A program made the translations under genes and the position numbers. A stretch of DNA of 9,231 nucleotides, taken from positions 1-9,231 of the forward strand of contig JAGKSZ010000179.1 of NCBI GenBank assembly GCA_018991295.1, in the 5' to 3' direction. Shown here in pieces: positions 1-7,001 of this stretch; the first letter of the stretch is position 1; each line of letters begins with the position of its first letter. The notes beneath the pieces were generated by a model. That model did not search any database and had not been told where the DNA came from. It saw only the letters and a program-made list of their open reading frames with translations. This DNA comes from Porphyrobacter sp. GTDB lineage: Bacteria; Pseudomonadota; Alphaproteobacteria; Sphingomonadales; Sphingomonadaceae.

Positions 1-4
1 ATCT

Positions 5-120
5 CCGTTCGCCCTGAGCTTGTCGAAGGGCTGTCCTTCTTCGGTCCCGCCGCGCCAGTAGAGGTGCAGGGGTTGGAACTTGCGTTCCGGCTTCGCCTCC
101 GACAAGCTCAGCACGGACGG
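5..120. repeat. REP-type inverted repeat pair (REPIN-like)
   Basis: Two copies of a short palindromic element lie in opposite orientation, at 5-31 and 95-120. After reverse-complementing the right copy they share the 12-mer CTGAGCTTGTCG exactly and differ at about four or five positions over the 25-26 that can be compared. Each copy can fold on itself weakly (CCCT...AGGG in the left one). The 63 bases between them show no gene I recognise. Elements with this core are scattered in many copies, mostly between genes, in sphingomonads and other proteobacteria; that is background knowledge, not measured here. Here the pair lies just downstream of the astA stop, where the RNA could fold into a long hairpin protecting or ending the transcript. 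It has no U-run, so I do not call it a terminator. Confidence 0.7.
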
Positions 121-133
121 GGATGAGGAAAAC

Positions 134-1150
134 CTACCGCCCCACACTCCACACCATGTCGCCTTTTCGCACATCGAGCAGATCGGCGCTGGCGCTGTCG
201 ATTGCAACGCCGCCTGCACCGTCCAGCACGCGTGCGCCAAAGCAGGCGCGGAAGGTGCCGAGGTGGCCGGTGGCAAGGATCGCGCGCTCACCCTCGCTCG
301 CTTCGAGCGCAGTGACCTGCGCATGGGCCGCGTTCTTCACGCTGGTCACATTGTCGGTCCATGCCACCATTGTCGGTCCGCCATCGAAAATGTCGACATA
401 GCCTTCGGCGCGGAAACCTTCGTCCTCCAGCATCCGCATTGCTGCACGGCCGGTAGGATGGGGCACGCCGATAACGCTGCGCGCATCCTCGTTCAGCATC
501 GCGATATAGACCGGATGCTTGGGCATCAGGTCTGCGATGAACTGATTGCCGTTGATGGCGTTGAAATAGTCGGCATCCTGAAAACTCATGCCGAAAAACC
601 GCCCCGCAACCCCATCCCAGAAGGGCGAACCGCCGCGTTCGTCGATAATGCCGCGCAGCTCTGCCAAAATGCGGTCTGCAAAGCGCGCCCGGTGCATGGC
701 GACAAACAGATAGCGCGAACGGGCAAGCAATAGGCCAAGCCCCCCGGCGCGTTCATTGGGGTGGAGAAACAGCCCGCCAACCTCGCTCGATCCTTCCAGA
801 TCGGTAACGAGGCTGAGCAGTTCGGCGCGCACCGTGCGGTCCAGTTCCTGCGAATACTGGGTGAGGGTGTTGAGGCGATAGGAATAGAACGGCCAGCGTT
901 GCCCGACCTGGCTCATCAACTGGCAGGTGCCGCGCACTGCGCCGGTGCGGGCGTTTTCCAGCACCAGCACGAATTGTTCATCGGCAAGGGTATCGTCCTC
1001 ACGCGCGAAGGCTGCCTCTGCGCGTTCGAGCTTGCCGCGCAGGGCGGCGCGGTCAGGGGGCAGGTTGGTAAAGCCCCCGCCCGTCAGCTTGGCCATTTCG
1101 TAAAGCGCCTCAAGATCGGCGGGGCGCGCTGGCCGCAGGCGGAAGGTCAT
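134..1150 (-). CDS. astA: Arginine N-succinyltransferase
   Basis: It transfers succinate from succinyl-CoA to the alpha-amino group of arginine, the first step of the arginine succinyltransferase (AST) pathway, which feeds arginine nitrogen and carbon to glutamate and succinate; it acts in the cytosol. The protein has 338 residues, close to the family's usual 340. It starts with a GNAT-like stretch (residues 1-80; FTNLPPDRAAL near 27-37) and carries strong family signatures: GLFLHP (126-131), ELRGIIDERGGSPFW (164-178), RFFGMSF (184-190), DLMPKHPVY (207-215) and YVDIFDGGPT (251-260). The ATG at 1150 is chosen because it begins the conserved N-terminus and overlaps the upstream hydrolase stop as ATGA; the frame stays open further upstream, but that part is the shadow of the hydrolase gene. 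Only one AstA is present here, not the AruF/AruG pair of Pseudomonas. The partners astB and astD are not visible and may lie beyond the left edge. Confidence 0.93.
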   Translation of the reverse strand: MTFRLRPARPADLEALYEMAKLTGGGFTNLPPDRAALRGKLERAEAAFAREDDTLADEQFVLVLENARTGAVRGTCQLMSQVGQRWPFYSYRLNTLTQYSQELDRTVRAELLSLVTDLEGSSEVGGLFLHPNERAGGLGLLLARSRYLFVAMHRARFADRILAELRGIIDERGGSPFWDGVAGRFFGMSFQDADYFNAINGNQFIADLMPKHPVYIAMLNEDARSVIGVPHPTGRAAMRMLEDEGFRAEGYVDIFDGGPTMVAWTDNVTSVKNAAHAQVTALEASEGERAILATGHLGTFRACFGARVLDGAGGVAIDSASADLLDVRKGDMVWSVGR

Positions 1151-2352
1151 GTGAGGGCTCCTTCGTTGAAATGGCCCATCGCAAGGCGCTCGATCACACG
1201 GGCGGACAAAGCGGCGCGCTCGGCAAGGCTGGGGATGATCAGATATTCGTCCGGACTGTGGATCGCTCCGCCGCGCACCCCCATGGTATCGACCACCGGC
1301 ACCCCGCAGGCGGCGATATTGTTGCCATCGCACACTCCGCCTGTGGATTGCCAGCGGATGTCCTGCCCCAGCTCTGCGCCGCATTGGCGCACGAGGTCGA
1401 ACAGTTTTTGCGCGCGATCGTCCACCTTCTTGGGCGGACGGGTCACGCCGCCATGGCGGTGGGTCGCAACGCCGTGCTCGGCTTCGATGGCGACGAGCAG
1501 GTGAGCAAACGCATGGTCGAAAGCTGCACCTGCCTCGGCCGTTTTGGGCCGGATATTGAAGCGCAGAACAGCGTGGTCAGGAACGACATTGTTCGCCGCC
1601 CCGCCTTCCAGCTTGGCAGGATTGATGGTGATGTCGGCGCTCTCGAGCGCCTTGATCCTGAGGATCAGATCGGCGGCAGCAACGATGGCATTGCGGCCCT
1701 CGTGCGGGTTGCGTCCGGCATGGGCGCTTTTGCCGGTGAAAGTGACCGAATAATTCCCCGTCCCCCCGCGTTCATGCGCCAGCGTTCCATCGGGCAGCGC
1801 GGCGGGTTCATAGGTGAGCGCGGCAAGCTTGCCCGCTGCCAGCTGCGCAATCAGCGCGGCGCTGGCAAGCGAGCCGGTTTCCTCGTCCGAATTGATCAGC
1901 ACATCATAGCCCAGCGCGGCGGCGTGGGCGGTCCCTTCGAAGGCCAGCAGCGCGTGGAGCATGACCGCGATCCCGCCCTTCATGTCAGCGACGCCGGGGC
2001 CATTCAGCGTCTCCGCGTCCAGCCGGGTCTGGCGCTGGAAGGGGTGATCGGCGGGGAAAACCGTGTCCATATGCCCCGTCAGCAGGATGCGCCGGTTGGC
2101 CTGCGGGCGCACCTGCAGCACCAGATGCTGCCCGTGGGGTTTTTCGAAGGCGCTCCCATCGGCAGCGATGGCGGTGACAGGGGCGGGGTCAACCAGCGCC
2201 ACCGTGCCGGGCAGCGCGCTGAAGGCCTCCACCAGCATCGCAGCCTGCTCGGCCAGCCCGGCGAGGTTTGCGGTGCCGGTATTGATCGCACTCCATGCCT
2301 GCACCTGCGCCAGCATCGCGGCGGCATCGATTTTGCCCAGTGTCCCGTCCAT
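1147..2352 (-). CDS. M20-family zinc hydrolase (carboxypeptidase G2-like), coupled to astA
   Basis: This is a two-zinc amidohydrolase/peptidase of 401 residues with a complete M20 active site. HMDTV gives H94 and D96, GVADMKGG gives the bridging D123, DEETGS gives the general base E157 and metal ligand E158, YEPA gives E182, and AIHSPDEY gives H365. The spacing matches carboxypeptidase G2 (H112, D141, E176, E200, H385) with an almost constant offset. The inserted dimerisation domain spans roughly residues 195-300 and contains GKSAHAG with H211. No signal peptide is evident, so it is probably cytosolic. The ATG at 2352 has AGAGGG 5 bases upstream on the minus strand. Its TGA overlaps the astA ATG, so the two are almost certainly co-translated. 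The substrate cannot be read from the sequence. Context suggests an N-acyl amino acid of the arginine pathway, for example succinylglutamate or succinylornithine, but that is inference; general exopeptidase activity is the alternative. Confidence 0.88.
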   Translation of the reverse strand: MDGTLGKIDAAAMLAQVQAWSAINTGTANLAGLAEQAAMLVEAFSALPGTVALVDPAPVTAIAADGSAFEKPHGQHLVLQVRPQANRRILLTGHMDTVFPADHPFQRQTRLDAETLNGPGVADMKGGIAVMLHALLAFEGTAHAAALGYDVLINSDEETGSLASAALIAQLAAGKLAALTYEPAALPDGTLAHERGGTGNYSVTFTGKSAHAGRNPHEGRNAIVAAADLILRIKALESADITINPAKLEGGAANNVVPDHAVLRFNIRPKTAEAGAAFDHAFAHLLVAIEAEHGVATHRHGGVTRPPKKVDDRAQKLFDLVRQCGAELGQDIRWQSTGGVCDGNNIAACGVPVVDTMGVRGGAIHSPDEYLIIPSLAERAALSARVIERLAMGHFNEGALT

Positions 2353-2476
2353 CCCAACCCTCTAGCCGGGGATCCGCGCCAGTCCAACCCGTTGCAATAG
2401 TGCCGGGCCTTTGCCATAGGGCCAGCCGTCCTCTCCTCCCCGGGTTCGGCATTGCGCTTACCATACGAGGACTACC
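2353..2476. promoter_or_regulatory. Divergent intergenic region between the hydrolase-astA pair and glcB
   Basis: These 124 bases must carry both promoters if each gene is transcribed from here. On the plus strand TTGCAA (2392-2397), 17 bases, then CATAGG (2415-2420) is a weak sigma-70-like pair: the -35 matches 4 of 6 consensus bases, the -10 only 3 of 6. TTGCAA is its own reverse complement, so it also reads as a hexamer on the minus strand, but no convincing -10 follows there. For glcB a short Shine-Dalgarno, GAGG at 2467-2470, lies 6 bases before the ATG. I see no clear operator palindrome. Confidence 0.3.
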
Positions 2477-4573
2477 ATGACTGACATGACCAACCGCGCT
2501 GGCGTGAGCATCGATTTGCCGCTGGCGACCTTCCTCGAAAGCGAAGTGCTGGCGCCGCTGGGGCGTGACGTGGACGCCTTCTGGCAGGGCTTTGCCGCGC
2601 TGCTTGCGGAATTCGCGCCGAGGAACCGCGCGCTGCTCGCCAAGCGCGATAGCCTTCAGGCGCAGATCGACGCATGGCACACCGAGCGCGCGGGCAAGCC
2701 CCACGATGCGGCGGCCTACAAGGCGTTCCTCACTGAGATCGGCTATCTCGTCCCCGAACCCGCTGACTTCCAGATCGGCACGCAGAATGTCGATCCCGAA
2801 ATCGCGACGATGGCCGGGCCGCAACTGGTGGTGCCGATCCTCAACGCCCGCTTCCTGCTCAATGCCGCGAATGCGCGCTGGGGGAGCCTGTATGACGCCT
2901 TTTACGGCACCGATGCGCTCGATGCCCCCCCTGCCAAGCCCGGTGGCTATGACGAGGCACGCGGCGCGGCGGTAATCGCGCGCGGACGGCAGTTTCTCGA
3001 TGAGGCCTTCCCGCTGGCGAGCGGGAGTTGGGCCGACCTTGCCGGCCGCGATGCCATCGCGCTGGCCGATCCGGCGCAACACGTCGGCACGACCGGCAAG
3101 GGTCTGCTGTTAAAGAACAACGGCTTGCACATCGAGGTTGTGTTCGATGCCAGCACGCCTGTCGGCGCAACCGACAAGGCGGGCATCGCCGATATCATCG
3201 TTGAGGCTGCGCTTACGACCATCGCGGATTGCGAGGATTCGGTTGCAGCGGTGGATGCCGAGGACAAGCTGCTGGCCTACACCAACTGGCTCGGCATCAT
3301 CCGCGGCGACCTGTCCGAAAGCTTCGAGAAGGGCGGGCGGACCCTCACCCGCAAGCTCGCGGGCGACAAGACCTACACCGCGCCCGATGGCACCGCGCAC
3401 ACCCTCAAGGGCCGCAGCCTGATGTTCGTGCGCAATGTCGGCCACCTGATGACCAACCCCGCGATCCGCCTGCCCGATGGCAGCGAAATCCCCGAAGGCA
3501 TCATGGACGCGGTGTTCACCTCCGCGATCAGCACGCTCGATGTCGAGGGCCATGGGCGTTTCGGCAACTCGGCGTGCGGCTCGATCTATATCGTGAAGCC
3601 CAAGATGCACGGGCCGGAAGAATGCGCCTTCACCAATGACTTGTTCGATGCGGTCGAAGACCTGCTGGCGCTCCCGCGCCACACCATCAAGGTCGGCGTG
3701 ATGGACGAAGAACGCCGCACCTCTGCCAACCTTGCCGCCTGCATCCATGCGGTGAGGGACCGGATCGTCTTCATCAACACCGGCTTCCTCGATCGCACGG
3801 GCGACGAAATCCACACCTCGATGCGCGCAGGGCCCATGTTGCGCAAGGGCGCGATGAAGGGGAGCGACTGGCTCCGCTCCTACGAGGCGCGCAATGTCGC
3901 CATCGGCCTTGCGCACGGGCTTTCGGGCAGGGCGCAGATCGGCAAGGGCATGTGGGCCGCGCCCGATCTGATGGGGCAGATGATGGTCGAGAAGGTGGGC
4001 CACCTCAAGGCAGGCGCCAACACCGCTTGGGTGCCTTCGCCGACCGCCGCGACGCTCCATGCGCTGCATTACCACCAGATCGACGTCTTCGATGTGCAAA
4101 AGAGCCTGCCTGAACCGATGGGCCTCGACGCGCTGCTCAGCATTCCGCTGGCTGAGGGCATGAATTGGTCTGCCGAGGAAATCGCCGAAGAACTCGACAA
4201 TAACTGTCAGGGATTGCTGGGTTATGTGGTGCGCTGGGTCGATCAGGGCGTGGGCTGCTCCAAGGTGCCCGACATCAACGACGTGGGCCTGATGGAGGAC
4301 CGCGCCACGCTGCGCATTTCCTCGCAGCACATCGCCAACTGGCTGCTGCACGGGGTCATTACCGAGCGCCAAGTGATGGACAGCCTTGCCCGCATGGCCG
4401 CCAAGGTCGATGCGCAGAACGCGGGCGATCCGCTCTATGTGCCGCTGACGGGCAATGAAGAGGGCGCGGCCTTCAGCGCAGCCAAGGACCTGATCTTCAA
4501 GGGCGTGGAACAGCCCAGCGGCTACACCGAACCGCTGCTCCATGCCTGGCGGTTGAAGAAAAAGGCGGGGTGA
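2477..4573 (+). CDS. glcB: Malate synthase G
   Basis: It condenses glyoxylate with acetyl-CoA to give malate and CoA, the second enzyme of the glyoxylate bypass and the sink for glycolate-derived glyoxylate; it is cytosolic, monomeric and Mg-dependent. At 698 residues it has isoform G size (E. coli GlcB has 723). Catalytic residues are in place by motif: R319 in SLMFVRNVGHLM (E. coli R338), Mg ligands E411 in MDEERRTS and D439 in NTGFLDRTGDE (E427 and D455), and D608 in LMEDRATLRISSQH (D631). C594 in GVGCSKVPD matches the oxidisable Cys617 of E. coli. The ATG at 2477 has GAGG 6 bases upstream; a second ATG four codons in (MTDM) is possible but worse placed. It is transcribed divergently from the hydrolase-astA pair. 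No isocitrate lyase is in the window, and nothing looks broken. Confidence 0.97.
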   Translation: MTDMTNRAGVSIDLPLATFLESEVLAPLGRDVDAFWQGFAALLAEFAPRNRALLAKRDSLQAQIDAWHTERAGKPHDAAAYKAFLTEIGYLVPEPADFQIGTQNVDPEIATMAGPQLVVPILNARFLLNAANARWGSLYDAFYGTDALDAPPAKPGGYDEARGAAVIARGRQFLDEAFPLASGSWADLAGRDAIALADPAQHVGTTGKGLLLKNNGLHIEVVFDASTPVGATDKAGIADIIVEAALTTIADCEDSVAAVDAEDKLLAYTNWLGIIRGDLSESFEKGGRTLTRKLAGDKTYTAPDGTAHTLKGRSLMFVRNVGHLMTNPAIRLPDGSEIPEGIMDAVFTSAISTLDVEGHGRFGNSACGSIYIVKPKMHGPEECAFTNDLFDAVEDLLALPRHTIKVGVMDEERRTSANLAACIHAVRDRIVFINTGFLDRTGDEIHTSMRAGPMLRKGAMKGSDWLRSYEARNVAIGLAHGLSGRAQIGKGMWAAPDLMGQMMVEKVGHLKAGANTAWVPSPTAATLHALHYHQIDVFDVQKSLPEPMGLDALLSIPLAEGMNWSAEEIAEELDNNCQGLLGYVVRWVDQGVGCSKVPDINDVGLMEDRATLRISSQHIANWLLHGVITERQVMDSLARMAAKVDAQNAGDPLYVPLTGNEEGAAFSAAKDLIFKGVEQPSGYTEPLLHAWRLKKKAG

Positions 4574-4641
4574 ACGCTTTTTTGACCCATCTCGGGTAAA
4601 TCTGCCGGGTTCGCATCATCGAACAGTCAAGGCAGGTGGAG

Positions 4642-5193
4642 ATGGGTGAGATTATCGAACAGCTCTACCTGACGCTGGTCAGCGTGCTCAGTCTCGCCTT
4701 TTTCGGCGGGCTGGCCTTTTACATCATGCACGCCAGCAATTCGCGGTGGCGCGAGTATGAGCTGCTCTATGCCGCTATCGACCCCAAGCCGCCGCTAGCG
4801 AAGAAGCTGACGGGGGCGGTGCGTATTTCGCAGCCGGGCTTTCGCTGGGGGCACTTGTCGGGCGATCTCAAGTCGCACAAGCATCCCCCAGTTACCCTTG
4901 GTGTTCACTCGGACGGCCTCAGCCTGTCGATCGTCCCACCGTTCCGTTATGGATGCCGCGATCTGTTCTTGCCGTTCGACAAGATGACCGTCGAACCGGC
5001 GTCATGGGATATGCTGTCGGGTGAATACGGCGTGCAGATGGAAGGCGTCGAGGGTATCGAAATCGTGATGTTCTCGAACATCCTGGAATGGGCGGCACAA
5101 CGCTCCGAAGTGCTCACGCTGATGCTCCGACGGGCCGAATTGCTGCGCGAATTGTCTAGCCCGGTCGCTGGGCAAGCGCCCGCGCGACGCTGA
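4642..5193 (+). CDS. Hypothetical membrane-anchored protein, one N-terminal transmembrane segment
   Basis: I do not recognise this family. From the ATG at 4642 it has 183 residues; a GTG at 4636 would add two. The ATG fits better, with AAGG at 4629-4632 spaced 9 bases away, while the GTG sits within the purine-rich stretch itself. Residues about 8-31 form one hydrophobic helix (core LTLVSVLSLAFFGGLAFYI), followed by a basic stretch around SRWRE, so an N-out, C-in single-pass topology is likely. The remaining 150 residues look like a small alpha/beta domain. The stretch DGLSLSIVPPFR followed by LFLPFDKM resembles the strand-turn pattern of bacterial PH-like domains, but this is only an impression. 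The C-terminal third is helical (WAAQRSEVLTLMLRRAELLREL). It lies 68 bases after glcB on the same strand, and its last 38 bases overlap rsmA tail to tail. Confidence 0.75.
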   Translation: MGEIIEQLYLTLVSVLSLAFFGGLAFYIMHASNSRWREYELLYAAIDPKPPLAKKLTGAVRISQPGFRWGHLSGDLKSHKHPPVTLGVHSDGLSLSIVPPFRYGCRDLFLPFDKMTVEPASWDMLSGEYGVQMEGVEGIEIVMFSNILEWAAQRSEVLTLMLRRAELLRELSSPVAGQAPARR

Positions 5194-5989
5194 CAAACTC
5201 GGCCACGCTGACCGTTTCGGCGCGGCGGGTTTCATCGATGCCCAGCGCCGCCAGCGCCTCCAGTGCGCCGGGCACGCCCTTCAAACTCTGGCGCAGCATC
5301 TTGCGGCGCTGGCCGAAGGCGGCTTCGGTGAGGCGTTCCAGCATACGTGCGCTGACGCCTTCGGGCATCGCGGCAGGGGTCACGTGAACGATCGCGCTCA
5401 TCACCTTGGGGGGCGGGGTAAAGGCGCTGCGGTGGACCTTCATGGCAAGCCGCGCCTCGCTGCGCCACTGGGCGAGCACGGCGAGGCGGCCGTATGCGTC
5501 CTCGCCCGCAGAAGCGGTAATTCTTTCAGCCACTTCGCGCTGGAACATCAGGGTCAGCGATTGCCAAAGGGGCGGCCAGCTTTCTCCGCCAAGCCAGCGC
5601 ACGAACAGCGCGGTGCCGACATTATACGGCAGGTTCGACAGCACGTGGAACGGCGCCCCGCCCATCAGCGCGGCGTGATCGAGCTTCAGGGCATCGCCTT
5701 CGATTACAGTGAGTTGGCCGGGGAAGCTCTCACCCAGTTCGGCAAGGGCCGGCAGGCAGCGGCGGTCCATTTCAATGGCGGTGACCCGTGCACCGGCGCG
5801 CAAAAGCGCCCGCGTCAACCCGCCGGGCCCGGGGCCGACTTCGAGCACCTGCTCTCCTGCAAGGCTGCCCGGAAGCGCCGCGATCCGATCAAGCAATTGT
5901 TCATCCAGCAGAAAATTCTGCCCCAGTGCCTTGGATGCGGCAAGGCCATGGCGCTGGATCACCTCACGGATGGGGGGGAGATCAGCCAT
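5156..5989 (-). CDS. rsmA: 16S rRNA (adenine1518-N6/adenine1519-N6)-dimethyltransferase
   Basis: Also called KsgA. It uses S-adenosylmethionine to dimethylate two adjacent adenosines in the 3' terminal hairpin of 16S rRNA, a late checkpoint of 30S assembly; loss gives kasugamycin resistance in other bacteria. The protein has 277 residues, the normal length. Visible motifs in order are LGQNFL (22-27), the SAM-binding loop EVGPGPGGLT (50-59), the acidic residue of motif II in IEMD (E73), GDAL (98-101), the catalytic NLPYNV (119-124), FTPPPKV (190-196) and FGQRRKML (225-232) in the C-terminal helical domain. The ATG at 5989 overlaps the end of pdxA by 8 bases, and no strong Shine-Dalgarno is visible, so translation probably depends on ribosomes finishing pdxA. 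A run of seven C falls in codons 4-6. Confidence 0.97.
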   Translation of the reverse strand: MADLPPIREVIQRHGLAASKALGQNFLLDEQLLDRIAALPGSLAGEQVLEVGPGPGGLTRALLRAGARVTAIEMDRRCLPALAELGESFPGQLTVIEGDALKLDHAALMGGAPFHVLSNLPYNVGTALFVRWLGGESWPPLWQSLTLMFQREVAERITASAGEDAYGRLAVLAQWRSEARLAMKVHRSAFTPPPKVMSAIVHVTPAAMPEGVSARMLERLTEAAFGQRRKMLRQSLKGVPGALEALAALGIDETRRAETVSVAEFVSVARALAQRPG

Positions 5990-7001
5990 CGACGCTCGCC
6001 CGCGCCTGCGCCATTTCTGCCGCCATCACAATCGCCGCCGCCATCGCGCCGGGATCGGCCTTGCCTTGCCCGGCGATGTCGAAAGCGGTGCCGTGGTCAG
6101 GCGAGGTGCGGATGATCGGTAGCCCAAGCGTGACATTCACGCCTTCATCAAACTCCAGTGCTTTCAGAGGGATAAGCGCCTGATCATGATACATGCACAG
6201 CGCCGCATCATAGCCCGCACGGGCACGTGGCGTGAACAGCGCATCACCGGGAACCGGGCCGAATGCGTCGATGCCCTCGGCGTGCAGGGCAGCTATGGCC
6301 GGGGCGATGATGCGCGCTTCCTCGTCCCCGAATTGTCCGCCTTCCCCGGCGTGCGGATTGAGCGCAGCAATCGCAAGTCTGGGCTGCAACACACCGAAAT
6401 CCCTGCGCAATCCTGCTGCCACGATCCTTGCCTTATGGGTAATGAGGTCAGAGGAAATCAGCCCCGGGACTTCAGATAGCGCGACGTGGACTGTCAGCGG
6501 CACGGTGCGCAGGCTGGGGCCGGCCAGCATCATCACCGCATCGCGGTAAGGCCGTCCGCAGGCATCGGCGAGGAATTCGGTCTGGCCGGGATAGTCCCAC
6601 CCCACCATGGCCAGCGCGTTCTTGGATACCGGCGCTGTCACCAGTCCTACAGCTTCCCCGGCGAGCACCAAACTGACCCCCCACCTGAGCGAGGCAAGCG
6701 CGAGGCGAGCGCTGTCTGGCGTGGGTCTGGAGGGGGTCAAGGGGCCATCAAGAACAGCCAGAACAGGCAATCCAACAGCCGAGGCGAGCATTGCCTCGGC
6801 TGGCTCGGCAATCGGCACGATCGGACAGTCGATTCCCATCGCCTCACCGCATGAGCGCAGCAGTTCCGGCCCGCCGACCACGAAGGCATGGGGCGAGCGG
6901 CGTTCAGCGCGCAGCCGCGCCCAGGCGCCAAGGATCACCTCCGGGCCGATGCCGGCCGGATCGCCGAGCGTGATCGCGAGCGGTGCGCGCCCTTGCGTCA
7001 A
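5982..7001 (-). CDS. pdxA: 4-hydroxythreonine-4-phosphate dehydrogenase (vitamin B6 synthesis)
   Basis: PdxA oxidises 4-phosphohydroxy-L-threonine with NAD; the product decarboxylates to 3-amino-2-oxopropyl phosphate, which PdxJ joins to deoxyxylulose 5-phosphate to make pyridoxine 5'-phosphate. The 339 residues match the family. Motifs are GDPAGIGPE (13-21), TAPVSK (122-127), LNPHAGE (214-220), YHDQ (271-274) and TSPDHGTAFD (299-308). The metal histidines H172, H217 and H272 and the substrate residues K280, N289 and R298 align with E. coli H166, H211, H266, K274, N283 and R292 at a constant offset of 6. The residue matching E. coli H136, in the usual GHTE motif, is Q140 here (PGQTEFLA). The start is TTG at 7001, overlapping the surA stop as TTGA; the first in-frame ATG (codon 55) lies after the conserved N-terminus. 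No Shine-Dalgarno is seen, which points to reinitiation after surA. Confidence 0.95.
   Translation of the reverse strand: MTQGRAPLAITLGDPAGIGPEVILGAWARLRAERRSPHAFVVGGPELLRSCGEAMGIDCPIVPIAEPAEAMLASAVGLPVLAVLDGPLTPSRPTPDSARLALASLRWGVSLVLAGEAVGLVTAPVSKNALAMVGWDYPGQTEFLADACGRPYRDAVMMLAGPSLRTVPLTVHVALSEVPGLISSDLITHKARIVAAGLRRDFGVLQPRLAIAALNPHAGEGGQFGDEEARIIAPAIAALHAEGIDAFGPVPGDALFTPRARAGYDAALCMYHDQALIPLKALEFDEGVNVTLGLPIIRTSPDHGTAFDIAGQGKADPGAMAAAIVMAAEMAQARASVDG

Noticed and set aside
1..114. Minus-strand open frame from a GTG at 114 through the repeat pair, giving a peptide with PFDKLRANG
   Set aside because: This peptide is what results from translating the repetitive palindrome; it has no ribosome site and no independent support as a gene.
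1151..1384. Upstream extension of the astA frame to 1384
   Set aside because: These residues are antisense-like shadow of the hydrolase coding sequence; AstA homology begins at the ATG at 1150, which overlaps the hydrolase stop.
1171..2400. 409-codon open frame on the plus strand opposite the M20 hydrolase
   Set aside because: Shadow frame: low-complexity composition rich in H, R, G and Q, against a complete M20 active site on the minus strand.
3110..4543. 477-codon open frame on the minus strand opposite glcB
   Set aside because: Shadow of malate synthase G, which has all its catalytic motifs in the other strand.
4574..4635. Possible terminator or promoter after glcB (ACCC/GGGT arms near 4586-4598, TTGACC at 4582)
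   Set aside because: The stem is only 4 bp and the T-run precedes it on the plus strand; no acceptable -10 follows TTGACC at 16-18 bases.
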